Source: Bradyrhizobium sp. 195 (GTDB lineage Bacteria > Pseudomonadota > Alphaproteobacteria > Rhizobiales > Xanthobacteraceae). Taken from it: a stretch of 64,000 bases of DNA. Below the pieces are notes generated by a model. The model made no database searches and was not told where the DNA came from. It saw nothing but the letters and a program-made list of their open reading frames with translations. Position 1 is the stretch's first letter. Each line of letters opens with the position of its first letter. The DNA lies in contig NZ_CP082161.1 of assembly GCF_023101665.1 (NCBI RefSeq), positions 2,728,001 to 2,792,000 on the forward strand. Reading direction: 5' to 3'. Of the stretch, positions 1 through 9,774 are shown piece after piece. A program made the position numbers and the translations under genes.

Positions 1-399
1 ACGCTAGACCGGCGCCTTGAGCCGTTGCGAGCTGTGCAATGACCCGCGTTCGCGCAAGCGGTTTTGAAGAGTGTCGCCGAACAGGTTCGTGAGACCGCGC
101 ACAACGCCCCGACCAGCGCAGTCGAAATCGCCAGACCAGCCGACCTCGATAAAAATTCCAAAAAAGAACTGCGTCATAGTGTCTAAGGGAGCCATTGGTA
201 AGAAAAAGTTTGATCAAGCTTCATTGACGGTTCTTATTTAGAACTGTATAGGGAGGCGCTCCTTGCAAAACGAGCCAATCCAAGAATTCGCCGAAAAGGG
301 GGGAAGGTGATGATCGTCGATGAGCGCACTCCGACTCGCAATCGCGAGATCGATCGCTCGCACCGAACTTCGTTAGGTTAGAGCGAGTCTGGAGCGCAA
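1..399. other. Leader region upstream of the OYE-family reductase gene
   Basis: No recognisable gene. The first 42 bases read open on the plus strand to a TGA at 40-42 and could be the last 13 codons of a gene lying outside the window, but that is too short to judge. A good promoter lies at 224-252 (separate entry). A 23-codon reading frame (ATG at 310, stop 379-381) preceded by a purine-rich stretch could be a leader peptide, but nothing else supports it. The segment is visibly more AT-rich than the transporter genes that follow. Confidence 0.4.
224..252 (+). promoter_or_regulatory. Sigma70-type promoter with inverted repeat in the spacer
   Basis: TTGACG (224-229) and TATAGG (247-252) are separated by exactly 17 bases. 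The spacer carries the inverted repeat GTTCT-TATTT-AGAAC (231-245), well placed for a repressor that blocks RNA polymerase. It would drive the reductase at 400 with a leader of about 140 nt, and perhaps the transporter genes behind it. The box matches are seen directly; activity and operator function are inferred. Confidence 0.45.
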
Positions 400-1500
400 A
401 TGGCGATCGACGTTCTTTTTCGGCCGTTCACATATAAAGGCCTGAACCTGCCAAATCGCGTCGTTATGGCGCCGATGACCCGCTCGTTCTCTCCAAATGG
501 CATAGTTACCGCAGATGTAGCGCAGTACTACCGTCGCCGGGCCGAAGGCGGGGTCGGACTTATCATTTCGGAGGGCACAGGGGTTGATCGCCCGGCTTCC
601 TTGAACGACCCGAACGTCCCTCGGTTTCACGGCGTACAGGAGCTCGCCGGCTGGCGTCGCATCGTGGACGAAGTCCACGATGCCGGCGGACTGATGGCGC
701 CTCAGCTTTGGCACGTCGGCGCCGTCCGCACGCGCGAGAAAGACTGGCAGCCTCCAGGCGCCTACGACAGCCCTTCGGGGCTTTCGCGACCCGAGAAGAA
801 TCTGGGCATCCCGATGAGCGATGAGGATATCGCGGACGCCATTCGGGCTTTCGCGGATGCCGCTCTTGCCGCCAAGCGCTCGAATTTCGATGCCGTCGAG
901 CTGCATGGAGCGCACGGCTATCTGATCGACCAATTTTTCTGGGAAGGGACCAATCGCAGAGAAGATGCGTATGGTGGCAGAAACCTACCCGGAAGAGCGC
1001 GTTTCGCCGCAGACATCGTGCGCGCGGTGCGTAAATCGGTCGGCCCTGAGTTCCCGATATTGCTTCGGATCAGCCAGTGGAAGCAGCAGGACTTCGCCGT
1101 AAAGCTCGCCAGCACGCCGCGCGAATTGGAGGCGTGGTTGATGCCTCTGCGTGAAGCCGGTGTTGACATTCTTCATTGCTCGCAGCGGCGCTTCTGGGAG
1201 GCGGAGTTCGAGGGCTCGGATCTGAATTTCGCGGGGTGGGCGAAAAAGGTGACTGGCTTGCCGACGATTTCGGTCGGCTCAGTGGGGCTGACCGGTGAGT
1301 TCATCGCCGCATACGGCGGAGAGAGTTCGCGACCGGCATCCTTGGACGAACTGGTCCGTCGTCTGGACCGAGAGGAATTCGATCTCGTGGCCGTTGGTCG
1401 GGCGCTGCTTCAGGATCCGCAATGGCTGTTGAAGGTGCGTGACGGACGAGCCGCTGAACTGATGGCTTTCGATCGCTCGGCATTTGCGACCTTGAGCTGA
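400..1500 (+). CDS. Old Yellow Enzyme family NADH:flavin oxidoreductase
   Basis: A 366-residue FMN-dependent ene-reductase of the OYE family, expected to reduce the C=C bond of alpha,beta-unsaturated carbonyl compounds with NAD(P)H in the cytoplasm. The TIM-barrel start shows LFxPFTYKGLNLPNRVVMAPMTRS. The active-site signature HGAHGYLIDQF places the substrate-anchoring pair at His169 and His172, and the C-terminal FMN phosphate-binding part is in VAVGRALLQDPQW. The length is typical. The ATG at 400 has a GGAG seven bases upstream. It precedes a branched-chain-type ABC transporter by about 190 bases, so it may act on the transported compound. The physiological substrate cannot be told from sequence. 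Confidence 0.9.
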   Translation: MAIDVLFRPFTYKGLNLPNRVVMAPMTRSFSPNGIVTADVAQYYRRRAEGGVGLIISEGTGVDRPASLNDPNVPRFHGVQELAGWRRIVDEVHDAGGLMAPQLWHVGAVRTREKDWQPPGAYDSPSGLSRPEKNLGIPMSDEDIADAIRAFADAALAAKRSNFDAVELHGAHGYLIDQFFWEGTNRREDAYGGRNLPGRARFAADIVRAVRKSVGPEFPILLRISQWKQQDFAVKLASTPRELEAWLMPLREAGVDILHCSQRRFWEAEFEGSDLNFAGWAKKVTGLPTISVGSVGLTGEFIAAYGGESSRPASLDELVRRLDREEFDLVAVGRALLQDPQWLLKVRDGRAAELMAFDRSAFATLS

Positions 1501-1694
1501 ACATCGGAACGCGTCGATTGCTCTTTTGAGCACCGGGCATTGGAGGAGATGCGCAAGTTGCGACATCAAATCCCAAAAAAACAATGACGCAATCAGGAGG
1601 GAAAAGTGCGCGAGAAGCGGAGGGGATTGGATAGCCGTGGTCGTTGCGGAGCGCGGTCGCTCACCAGGTCGCCGAACGACAAGGGCGAGACGAG

Positions 1695-2488
<794 letters not shown>

Positions 2489-2492
<4 letters not shown>

Positions 2493-3202
2493 CGACGCTG
2501 CTCAACGTCAAGGACCTGCGCGCCTATTACGGTCAGGTCCAGGCGCTCCATGGCCTGTCCTTCTCGCTCAACGAGGGCTCGCTCGTGACGCTGCTCGGGG
2601 CCAACGGCGCCGGCAAGACCACCACGCTGCGCGCGATCTGCAACATGGTGCGCTCGACCGGCGGCATCGAGTTCGACGGCAAGCCGCTGAACAGCCGCTC
2701 CACCGAGAGCATCGTGCGGTACGGCATCGCCCACGTGCCGCAGGGCCGCGGCACCTTCACCACCATGACGGTGGAGGAGAACCTCCAGCTCGGGGCCATC
2801 ACCCGCAAGGACAGCGCCGGCATCGTCTCCGACATCGAGCGCATGTACGCGCATTTCCCGGTGCTGAAGCAGCGCCACACCCAGCAGGCCGGGACGCTGT
2901 CCGGCGGCGAGCAGCAGATGCTCGCGGTCGCCCGCGCGCTGATGCTGCGGCCGCGGCTGATGCTGCTGGACGAGCCATCCTTCGGCCTTGCGCCGCTGGT
3001 GGTGCGCGACCTGTTCGGCATCCTCGGCAAGATCAACCGCGAGGACAAGGTGTCGATCCTGGTGGTCGAGCAGAACGCCCAGCTCGCGCTCGAACTGGCC
3101 GACCAGGCCTATGTGATCGAGACCGGCCGCATCGTGATGTCGGGCAAGGCCAAGGACATCGCGAACAACGAAGAAATCCGCAAATCCTATCTGGGTTACT
3201 GA
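2489..3202 (+). CDS. livF: Branched-chain-type ABC transporter ATPase (LivF-like), first set
   Basis: The second ATPase subunit, 237 residues, expected to pair with the preceding LivG-like protein under the two permeases. It shows Walker A GANGAGKTT near residues 37-45, the canonical LSGGEQQMLA signature near 136, and Walker B LMLLDEPSFGLAP. The ATG overlaps the preceding stop by four bases. A GAGGGAG-type ribosome site follows its stop and serves the next gene at 3216. Length and motifs are standard for LivF. Confidence 0.93.
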
Positions 3203-3215
3203 GGGAGCCGGGACA

Positions 3216-4094
3216 ATGGAGCTGTTCACCAACCAGGTCCTGGCCGGCATCGCCACGGGCGCGATCTATGCCTGCATGGCGCTCGCCGTGGTCATGATCT
3301 ACCAGGCCATCGACCATCTCAACTTCGCGCAAGGCGAGATGGCGATGTTCTCGACCTTCATCTCCTGGCAGCTGATGCAATGGGGCGTGTCCTATTGGGC
3401 CGCCTTCATCATCACGCTGGCATTCTCCTTTGTCGCCGGCATCGCGATCGAGCGCATCCTGTTCAAACCGCTCGCCAAGGCACCGGTGCTGACCAACGTC
3501 GCCGGCTTCATCGCGCTGTTTGCGATCATCAACTCCTCGGCCGGCCTGATCTGGGACTTCACCATCAAGCAGTATCCGACCCCGTTCGGCTCTTCGCCGT
3601 TCCTGGGCAGCCAGCTGATCTCGACCCACCAGGCCGGCATGATCGGCGTCACCGTGCTGCTGCTGCTCGGGCTCTACTTCTTCTTCCAGTACACGCGGAT
3701 CGGTCTTGCCATGCGCGCGGCCGCCTCGGTGCCTGAATCGGCCCGCCTGGTCGGCATCAACACGAGCTGGATGATCGCGCTCGGCTGGGGCATGGCCACC
3801 GCGATCGGCTCGATCGCCGGCATGCTGATCGCTCCTGTCGTGTTCCTCGAGCCCAACATGATGGGCGGCGTGCTGATCTACGGTTTCGCCGCCGCGGTGC
3901 TCGGCGGACTGTCGAGCCCGTTTGGCGCGGTGGTCGGCGGCTTCCTGGTCGGCGTCTTCGAGAACCTCGCCGGCACCTACATCCCCGGCGTCGGCAACGA
4001 GCTGAAACTCCCGATCGCGCTCGCGCTGATCATCTCCGTCCTGGTCGTCAAACCCGCTGGCCTGTTCGGCCGGCACATCGTCAAGCGAGTTTGA
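3216..4094 (+). CDS. livH: Branched-chain-type ABC transporter permease (LivH-like), first set
   Basis: A 292-residue inner-membrane permease of the LivH type with about eight hydrophobic segments. The N-terminal segment NQVLAGIATGAIYACMALA and the cytoplasmic stretch around YTRIGLAMRAAA, which meets the ATPases, are typical of the family. It lies 13 bases after livF and its stop overlaps the beginning of the livM frame. It forms the transport channel together with LivM. No substrate-specific residues can be named. Confidence 0.93.
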   Translation: MELFTNQVLAGIATGAIYACMALAVVMIYQAIDHLNFAQGEMAMFSTFISWQLMQWGVSYWAAFIITLAFSFVAGIAIERILFKPLAKAPVLTNVAGFIALFAIINSSAGLIWDFTIKQYPTPFGSSPFLGSQLISTHQAGMIGVTVLLLLGLYFFFQYTRIGLAMRAAASVPESARLVGINTSWMIALGWGMATAIGSIAGMLIAPVVFLEPNMMGGVLIYGFAAAVLGGLSSPFGAVVGGFLVGVFENLAGTYIPGVGNELKLPIALALIISVLVVKPAGLFGRHIVKRV

Positions 4095-4096
4095 TC

Positions 4097-5107
4097 ATGA
4101 GCGCTGCAGAAGACGTCGTCACGGAAGCCCCGGCCGTCGAGGCGGTTCCGAAGCGGGCCATGACGCTGGGCACGGGCACCTCGCTATTGGTGCTGGCGGC
4201 GCTGCTGATCGCACCCGTCTTCGTCAAGAACTTCATCATCTTCCAGATGACGATGCTCCTGATTTACGGGCTCGCCGTGCTCGCGCTCAACATCCTGACC
4301 GGTGGCTCCGGACAGTTCTCGCTCGGCCAGAGCGCGTTCTATGCCGTCGGCGCCTATACGACCGCAGTGCTCTTGGAGCACTTCAACGTCAACTATGCGC
4401 TGACGCTGCCAGTCGCCGGCGTGGTTTGCTTCGGATTTGGTTACCTGTTCGGCAAGCCGGCACTGCGGCTGTCGGGCGTCTATCTGGCGCTCGCGACCTT
4501 CGCGCTCGCAACTGCGATGCCGCAGCTGCTCAAGCTGAACGTTATCGAGCACTGGACCGGCGGCGTGCAGGGTCTCGTCGTCACCAAGCCTGACGCGCCG
4601 TTCGGCCTGCCGATGTCGCAGGACATGTGGCTGTACTACTTTACGCTCATCGTGACGCTCGCGATCTACATCTTCGCGGTGAACCTGCTGCGTTCCCGCT
4701 CCGGCCGCGCCTTCATGGCGATCCGCGACAACGAGATCGCAGCTTCCGCGATGGGTGTGGATGTCGCGCTCTACAAGACGCTGGCCTTCGGAGTGAGCGC
4801 CGGCATCACCGGAGTGGCGGGGGGCCTGAGCGCCATTGCGGTGCAGTTCGTGGCGCCCGACAGCTACACCTTCCTCCTCGCGATCTCGCTGTTCCTCGGC
4901 ATGGTCGTCGGCGGCGTCGGCTGGCTGCCCGGCTCGTTCGTCGGTGCAGCCTTCATCATCTTCGTGCCGAACATGGCGGAGAGCATCTCCAAGGGCCTTT
5001 CCGGCGCGGTGTTCGGCGTGATGCTGTTCCTCGTCATCTACCTGGTGCCGCACGGCGCAAGGCAGGTCGCGCTTCTTGTTCAGAGAAAGCCTTCTGGGGG
5101 GAGATGA
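4097..5107 (+). CDS. livM: Branched-chain-type ABC transporter permease (LivM-like), first set
   Basis: A 336-residue LivM-type permease with an N-terminal extension of about 25 polar residues and then 8-10 hydrophobic segments. The family region GxGQFSLGQSAFYAVGAY and the coupling motif SRSGRAFMAIRDNEIAASAMG are visible. An in-frame TTG lies six bases upstream of the chosen ATG at 4097. It ends the operon: no periplasmic binding protein gene follows or precedes, so this transporter must use a receptor encoded elsewhere, possibly the one at 15209-16369. Confidence 0.92.
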   Translation: MSAAEDVVTEAPAVEAVPKRAMTLGTGTSLLVLAALLIAPVFVKNFIIFQMTMLLIYGLAVLALNILTGGSGQFSLGQSAFYAVGAYTTAVLLEHFNVNYALTLPVAGVVCFGFGYLFGKPALRLSGVYLALATFALATAMPQLLKLNVIEHWTGGVQGLVVTKPDAPFGLPMSQDMWLYYFTLIVTLAIYIFAVNLLRSRSGRAFMAIRDNEIAASAMGVDVALYKTLAFGVSAGITGVAGGLSAIAVQFVAPDSYTFLLAISLFLGMVVGGVGWLPGSFVGAAFIIFVPNMAESISKGLSGAVFGVMLFLVIYLVPHGARQVALLVQRKPSGGR

Positions 5108-5429
5108 CGAGAATGCCGGGCGATCGGCAGAAGCCGTTCTAAGGAATTGACCGCTCAGGCCAGCATAGGAGTCGTTCGATTGACATTCATTCTTACGCCA
5201 ATTTCCGGTGTCCGCTTTGTGAGACACCGTGAGCCATTCTACACTCAAGAATTTCATAATGATAATTTCAACGAGGCAGTTGGCGGGATGCAGCGCAATT
5301 GGGTGCGGCGCGTGCTCGACTGGTATGGGGCGATTGTGCCCGGTTACTTTCGATGCTGAGCCGTCGCCATGAGACGGCCGACCTGATCGTGCTTCAATAC
5401 ACGGGAATATCGGGCCGACCGCGCGAGTG
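5108..5429. other. Gene-poor stretch between livM and the thioesterase gene
   Basis: 322 bases, more AT-rich than the flanking genes, lying between convergent genes. It contains a 70-codon open frame (5147-5359) with no recognisable motif and no convincing ribosome site; I do not call it a gene. No clear terminator hairpin or repeat was seen. Confidence 0.5.
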
Positions 5430-5873
5430 CTAATACCGAAGCAAGTCTCCAATCGCAGATCTTTGCTCTTCGGTCAGCGATACTTTCGCTCGCGTTTCGG
5501 CGTCGACATAGACATGCGTGAATTTACAGACGGCCGATGCCTTGTCGGCGGCTTCGCCAAACATCGCAAGCTCGTACGTGATCGAACTGCTCCCCAGTCG
5601 ACCCAGCCGAATGCCGATATCGACCGTTTCCGGAAAGCCGACCGGAGCCAGGAATTCGCATTCACTGGCGATACAAAGCCCGATCGACGTCTGACCTGGC
5701 GCCCGGAGAATTCCGCGCTCGATCGCCAGAAGGGTCAAGGCCGTGTCGAACCAGCTATAATAGGTTGCATTGTTCACGTGTCCGTAGGCATCACAATCGG
5801 CCCAACGGCTCGAGATCTTCGTCCACCAGACGAAGTCTTCGCGACGCTCGTCGCGCGCCGGACGGTCGGACAT
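5430..5873 (-). CDS. Acyl-CoA thioesterase, 4HBT/hotdog family
   Basis: A 147-residue single-domain hotdog protein, expected to hydrolyse an acyl- or aryl-CoA thioester in the cytoplasm. The diagnostic motif RWADCDAYGHVNNATYYSW (about residues 23-41) contains the catalytic-loop Asp and the HVNN turn of the 4-hydroxybenzoyl-CoA thioesterase family. The frame stays open for 50 codons upstream, but the extra sequence is low-complexity and unlike the family, so the ATG at 5873 is preferred. It is divergent from the tannase-family gene at 6142. A CoA-releasing role beside the aromatic and acyl-CoA genes is plausible; the substrate is unknown. Confidence 0.88.
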   Translation of the reverse strand: MSDRPARDERREDFVWWTKISSRWADCDAYGHVNNATYYSWFDTALTLLAIERGILRAPGQTSIGLCIASECEFLAPVGFPETVDIGIRLGRLGSSSITYELAMFGEAADKASAVCKFTHVYVDAETRAKVSLTEEQRSAIGDLLRY

Positions 5874-6045
5874 CGTAGACGCTCCACTGCAACTCGTACC
5901 TGCTGAAGCTTGCCTAGCTTGTCGGATCAAGGGAGGCAAGTCACGAAGAAGCGGACGCGCGTCGATACGCGCCCGCAAAGACATTCGGATGGTGCGCGGC
6001 GATGCATGGATCGAAAGCTTCACTGGCCCCGCGTCCGGCAGCTAT

Positions 6046-6067
6046 TTGACAAAATAACATCATGTTA
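6046..6067. promoter_or_regulatory. TTGACA box next to a 13-bp palindrome, candidate operator
   Basis: A perfect TTGACA (6046-6051) is followed three bases later by the palindrome TAACAT-C-ATGTTA (6055-6067). It lies in the divergent region between the thioesterase (starts 5873) and the tannase-family gene (starts 6142). No good -10 box sits at 16-18 bases, so promoter strength is uncertain. The palindrome is a plausible repressor or activator site; the regulator is unknown. Confidence 0.35.
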
Positions 6068-6141
6068 GGTTCGGGTAATAAACGGATAATTGTTCGGGGT
6101 CAGCGACGCGCTATCGTTGCAGGCCGGGAATCGAGAGGGAT

Positions 6142-7977
6142 ATGTCGATGTCGACTACGCCACGGAAAATCATCTGGTCCCTTCTGCTGCTGGCAGTCTC
6201 GAGCCAGCTTACCGCTGCGCTGGCCGAGCCACTGTCGTGCGACGATGGTATCAAGCAGGCTTTTCGTCCTGATGAGAATACCAGCGTCGTCGCCGTTCGC
6301 CTGGTGAAAAAGGGCGAGGAGCTGCTGGCCCCGGACGCGCCGACGCCGATCACGGCGACCGCCGACCTCTGCCTCGTCAAATTGCTGGTCGGCCCTGGCG
6401 CCACTGCGGAGAAGGACAAGTCGGCGCGCTCGTATTCCGAAGGCATCGGCATCGAAGTCTGGCTGCCGACACCCGCCAACTGGAATGAACGCATCCGCAA
6501 CTATGGCGGCGGCGGCTGGGTCGGCGGCGGACATCGCTACGCCGACAAGATCGGGAGCAAGGTGCCGGCCATCGTCAATGCCAACATCGGTTATGCTTCC
6601 GGCACCACCGATGCCGGCCAGCCCTGGTACCAGGACGGCTCCTTCACGTTCTTGTCCGACGGCAAGGTGAATGCCGAGGCGCTGCGCAGCTTTTCGGTCG
6701 ATGCGATGGTCGAGCAGGCGGTAAAGACGAAGGCTCTAGTCAATCTCTATTACGGCAAGGCGCCCAAGTTCGCCTACTACGACGGCCATTCGCAAGGCGG
6801 CCGGCAGGGCATGAAGATCGCTCAGGAATTTCCGGAGCTTTACGACGGCTATCTGATCGCCCAGCCCGCGCTCAACATTGCCAGATTCGGCACCGTCTCG
6901 ATTTATCCGCAGATCGTGATGAAGACCGAGCTTGGCATCACCGCAGTCAACAAGGCTGAAGCGACCGCCTTCGCGTCCAAGGTGGATGCGGTCAACAAGC
7001 GCGCGGTGGCGACCTGCGACAAGGCGGGGCTCGGCTTCCTGCTCGATCCCTTTGCGTGCGATTACGATCCTGCACGCGATGCGACTGCCCTTTGCGCGGG
7101 GGAGGCGGGGACCGGCGTCACCGGCAGCAGCAATGATGTGGCGACCTGCATGAGCGCCAGCGAGGCGAGGGCGCTCGGCAAGATCTGGTACGGCGCGGCG
7201 CGTGATGGCAACGTCGACGCAGCACAGAGCCGCGATGCTCGGAGCGGAAAGTCGCTCGGCAACAATCAGCTCTGGTGGACGTTCACGCGCGGCACCGCGA
7301 TCGCCGGCCTGGTCAAGAGTGCATCCACGGACGCTCTGGCGCTGGCCTTGCAGGACGTGCGCTTTGCCGCCGATGCCGGCGCGACGTCATCGATCCCGAT
7401 CGCGAACGGCTCCACAAATGTCCGAAACAAATGGCTCGAACTCGACTATGCCGGTGTTGCCGATGCCTTCGACAAGAACGTCGCCCTGCAGCCGACGCTG
7501 TTTGCGGGTCTCGCCACTGACAAGGCCGATCTTGCCAAGCTGCGCGACCTCGGCCGCAAAGTGATCGTCTGGAGCGGGCTTGCCGACGACGCCATTCCGC
7601 CGGCAGGCAACGTCAACTATCACGAGCGCGTGTTGGCGGCGATGGGTGGCCAAGCCGAGGTGCAGAAATTCATGCGCATGTACCTGTTGCCCGGCGTCGC
7701 GCATTCCTCTCAGGGACGCGCCTATGCGGCCGGGGGGCGCAACGATGCCGTGCCGCTGCCGAAACTGCCCGGCAACGCCAACCAGAAGCCCGCTCGCGAG
7801 CAGGATCAGTTCTTCTCCGCGCTCACAGACTGGGTCGAGAGGGGTGCCGCTCCGGAGGAGATCCTGCTGGTGTCGCGCGATAACAGCGTGAGCTATCCGG
7901 CGTGTGTCTATCCGCTGATGACCACATGGAACGGCAGCGGGCCGACAACGCAGCCTTCAAGCTTCAGCTGCCGCTGA
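6142..7977 (+). CDS. Tannase/feruloyl esterase family protein, secreted
   Basis: A 611-residue serine hydrolase of the tannase/feruloyl esterase family, predicted to cleave ester-linked phenolic acids outside the cytoplasm. Residues 1-28 form a signal peptide (basic start, LLLLAVSSQLTAALA, cleavage before EP). The nucleophile elbow is GHSQGG with Ser217. The likely acid is Asp482/Asp483 in WSGLADD and the base is His521 in GVAHSS. Classical members carry CS at the nucleophile and HC at the histidine, linked by a disulfide; here His216 and Ser522 replace those cysteines, so this belongs to a divergent branch. Start is ATG 6142 (or 6148) behind GAGAGGG. It would feed aromatic acids to the neighbouring uptake genes; the substrate is inferred. 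Confidence 0.85.
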   Translation: MSMSTTPRKIIWSLLLLAVSSQLTAALAEPLSCDDGIKQAFRPDENTSVVAVRLVKKGEELLAPDAPTPITATADLCLVKLLVGPGATAEKDKSARSYSEGIGIEVWLPTPANWNERIRNYGGGGWVGGGHRYADKIGSKVPAIVNANIGYASGTTDAGQPWYQDGSFTFLSDGKVNAEALRSFSVDAMVEQAVKTKALVNLYYGKAPKFAYYDGHSQGGRQGMKIAQEFPELYDGYLIAQPALNIARFGTVSIYPQIVMKTELGITAVNKAEATAFASKVDAVNKRAVATCDKAGLGFLLDPFACDYDPARDATALCAGEAGTGVTGSSNDVATCMSASEARALGKIWYGAARDGNVDAAQSRDARSGKSLGNNQLWWTFTRGTAIAGLVKSASTDALALALQDVRFAADAGATSSIPIANGSTNVRNKWLELDYAGVADAFDKNVALQPTLFAGLATDKADLAKLRDLGRKVIVWSGLADDAIPPAGNVNYHERVLAAMGGQAEVQKFMRMYLLPGVAHSSQGRAYAAGGRNDAVPLPKLPGNANQKPAREQDQFFSALTDWVERGAAPEEILLVSRDNSVSYPACVYPLMTTWNGSGPTTQPSSFSCR

Positions 7978-8514
7978 TCCCTGCAATGTTGCTGACAGGG
8001 CAACACCAATCCCTGCGAGCTGGTCGACGCCGGCCGGCTTGCCGCCGCCGTCGCCCCCTGCGCGGAATGGCTGCCGCGCAGATCGGCGTGACGGATCGCC
8101 CGGACCACCCTTCGGACGAAAGAAAAGGACACGCGGAGTAACGACGCTTTCTTCGCGGGACTGCTCGTCATCGAGGCGGTGCGGGAGTTCATGGCTGCGC
8201 TCGACCGGTCGGCATTGTGGTGCCGTTTGTCTTACCAGGCCAGCCCGGTCGGGGGCTGCTTGCGATCCCCTGTCGATCAGGGTCCTCCGGCTAAGCTCTG
8301 ATAGGTCTTCCGCATGATCGGCTTTCCGCGGGCGGCGTCTCCGGCTGCCCGACCGCGCCCTTTGATCACCGGCGGCTCTGGTCGATAGGCCTGGGAATTG
8401 GAGGCCCCATCAAGTGCAACGGCGACGACCACGCATTCGGGCTTGCTGTGCGGCACCAGCTTTGCTAATAGTTAAACGGTCAGTCGGATTATTATTCGGG
8501 TCGGAGGCCAGACG
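7978..8514. other. 537-base gap with possible coding remnants and the operator before the Rieske operon
   Basis: No intact gene recognised. The plus strand holds two short open stretches that look protein-like but are cut by stops: one ending near 8088 and one of about 50 codons from about 8140 to 8300 (DAFFAGLLVIEAVREFMAAL...). They could be remnants of a decayed gene. Near the right end is the 21-bp motif at 8472-8492 (separate entry). No repeat or terminator was identified. Confidence 0.4.
8472..8492 (+). promoter_or_regulatory. Shared 21-bp element, copy A, upstream of the Rieske oxygenase operon
   Basis: The core reads AACGGTCAGTCGGATTAT, directly upstream (23 bases) of the alpha-subunit start. 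The reverse complement of 23297-23317, in front of the TetR gene and the leftward operon, matches it at 18 of 21 positions with no gap. Such sharing in a 15-kb cluster is expected for the operator of the local TetR regulator. The match is seen directly; binding is inferred. Confidence 0.6.
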
Positions 8515-9774
8515 ATGAACGTCGTACGACGGATGGCGCAATGGAACGAGCTGATCCACCCCGATCGGATCCACGGCTCGCTCTACACCGACCGTTCCAT
8601 TTTCGAGGCAGAACTGCAGAACATCTGGTACCGGACCTGGGTCTATGTCGGCCACGAGAGTGAGGTCCCCAAGGCCAACGACTACGTCGTCAAGTCAATC
8701 GGTCCGCAATCCGTGATCATGACGCGCGACGAGCAGGGCAAGGTAAACCTGCTGCTCAACCGCTGTTCGCACCGCGGCAATCAGGTCTGCTCCTATGACC
8801 GCGGCAATGCGCGGTCCTTCACCTGTCCGTTCCACTCATGGACATTCGCCAATGACGGCCGCCTGGTTGGCTATGCCTTCCCCGACGGATATGAGGGGCA
8901 GGACAGGGCGGAACTCGCGCTCGGTCGGGTGACGCGCGTCGAATCCCACCGCGGGTTCGTGTTCGGCTCCTTCGCCGCCGAAGGCCCGACCCTGAAAGAG
9001 CATCTCGGAGGCGCCGCCGAGACCATCGACCGCCTGGTACGCACCTCGCCGGAAGGCGAAGTCGAAGTCACTGCCGGTTTTCTCAAGCATCGCGTGAAGG
9101 CGAACTGGAAGTTCATCCTGGAGAACGAGTGCGACGGCTATCATCCGGCCTTCGTCCACACCTCGATCTTCGGCGTCGCCGACAGCATGATCGGCAAGCT
9201 CTATGGCGGTGCCTCGACCGCACTGACCCGCGACTACGGCAATGGCCACACCGAGATCGACCTGCGGCCCGAATTCCGCAAGCGCGACCTGCCGATGAGC
9301 TGGTTCGGCACCAGTGAAGAGCGCTTGCCGGACTACACGGCGCGCATGAAGGCGGCTTATGGCGATACAGCCGCACGGGAGATCATGATCGATGGCACGC
9401 CGCATGTGATGATCTTCCCGAACCTGTTCATCGCCGAAATCCAGATGTTCGTCATTCAGCCGCTCGGTGTCGACGACAGCGTGCAGCACGTTACTGCGCT
9501 GCAGTTCAAGGGGGCGCCTGATCTGAACCGCCGCTTGCGCCAGCAGACCATGGGCTCCGTCGGCCCGGCCGGCTTCCTGCTTGCCGATGATTCCGAGATG
9601 TACGAACGCTGCCATCGCGGTGTACTGGCGCGCAATCCGGAATGGGTTTTTCTCGGCCGCGGCGAAAAGCGCGAGCGCCGGGACGAACTCGGTTTCAAGA
9701 TCGGCCACGTCACGGACGAGGTGCCGTCGCGCGGCATCTGGGCTCACTATCGCAAGCTGATGGAGGCCGCCTGA
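8515..9774 (+). CDS. Rieske aromatic-ring-hydroxylating oxygenase, alpha subunit
   Basis: The catalytic large subunit, 419 residues, of a Rieske non-heme iron oxygenase that would activate O2 to hydroxylate or cis-dihydroxylate a ring. The [2Fe-2S] ligands are Cys84-x-His86 and, 17 residues on, Cys104-x2-His107. The mononuclear iron motif NECDGYHPAFVH supplies His210 and His215, with the electron-bridging Asp207; the third ligand is expected in the DDSEMYERC stretch near the C-terminus. It overlaps the beta gene by one base (TGATG). No ferredoxin or reductase gene is nearby, so electron donors must come from elsewhere. The substrate cannot be fixed; benzoate- or cinnamate-like acids fit the general family. 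Confidence 0.93.
   Translation: MNVVRRMAQWNELIHPDRIHGSLYTDRSIFEAELQNIWYRTWVYVGHESEVPKANDYVVKSIGPQSVIMTRDEQGKVNLLLNRCSHRGNQVCSYDRGNARSFTCPFHSWTFANDGRLVGYAFPDGYEGQDRAELALGRVTRVESHRGFVFGSFAAEGPTLKEHLGGAAETIDRLVRTSPEGEVEVTAGFLKHRVKANWKFILENECDGYHPAFVHTSIFGVADSMIGKLYGGASTALTRDYGNGHTEIDLRPEFRKRDLPMSWFGTSEERLPDYTARMKAAYGDTAAREIMIDGTPHVMIFPNLFIAEIQMFVIQPLGVDDSVQHVTALQFKGAPDLNRRLRQQTMGSVGPAGFLLADDSEMYERCHRGVLARNPEWVFLGRGEKRERRDELGFKIGHVTDEVPSRGIWAHYRKLMEAA

Noticed and set aside
1..42. Possible C-terminal end of a gene on the plus strand
   Set aside because: Only 13 codons are visible, too few to support a call.
5147..5359. 70-codon open frame after livM
   Set aside because: No ribosome site, no motif, and a composition unlike the neighbouring genes.
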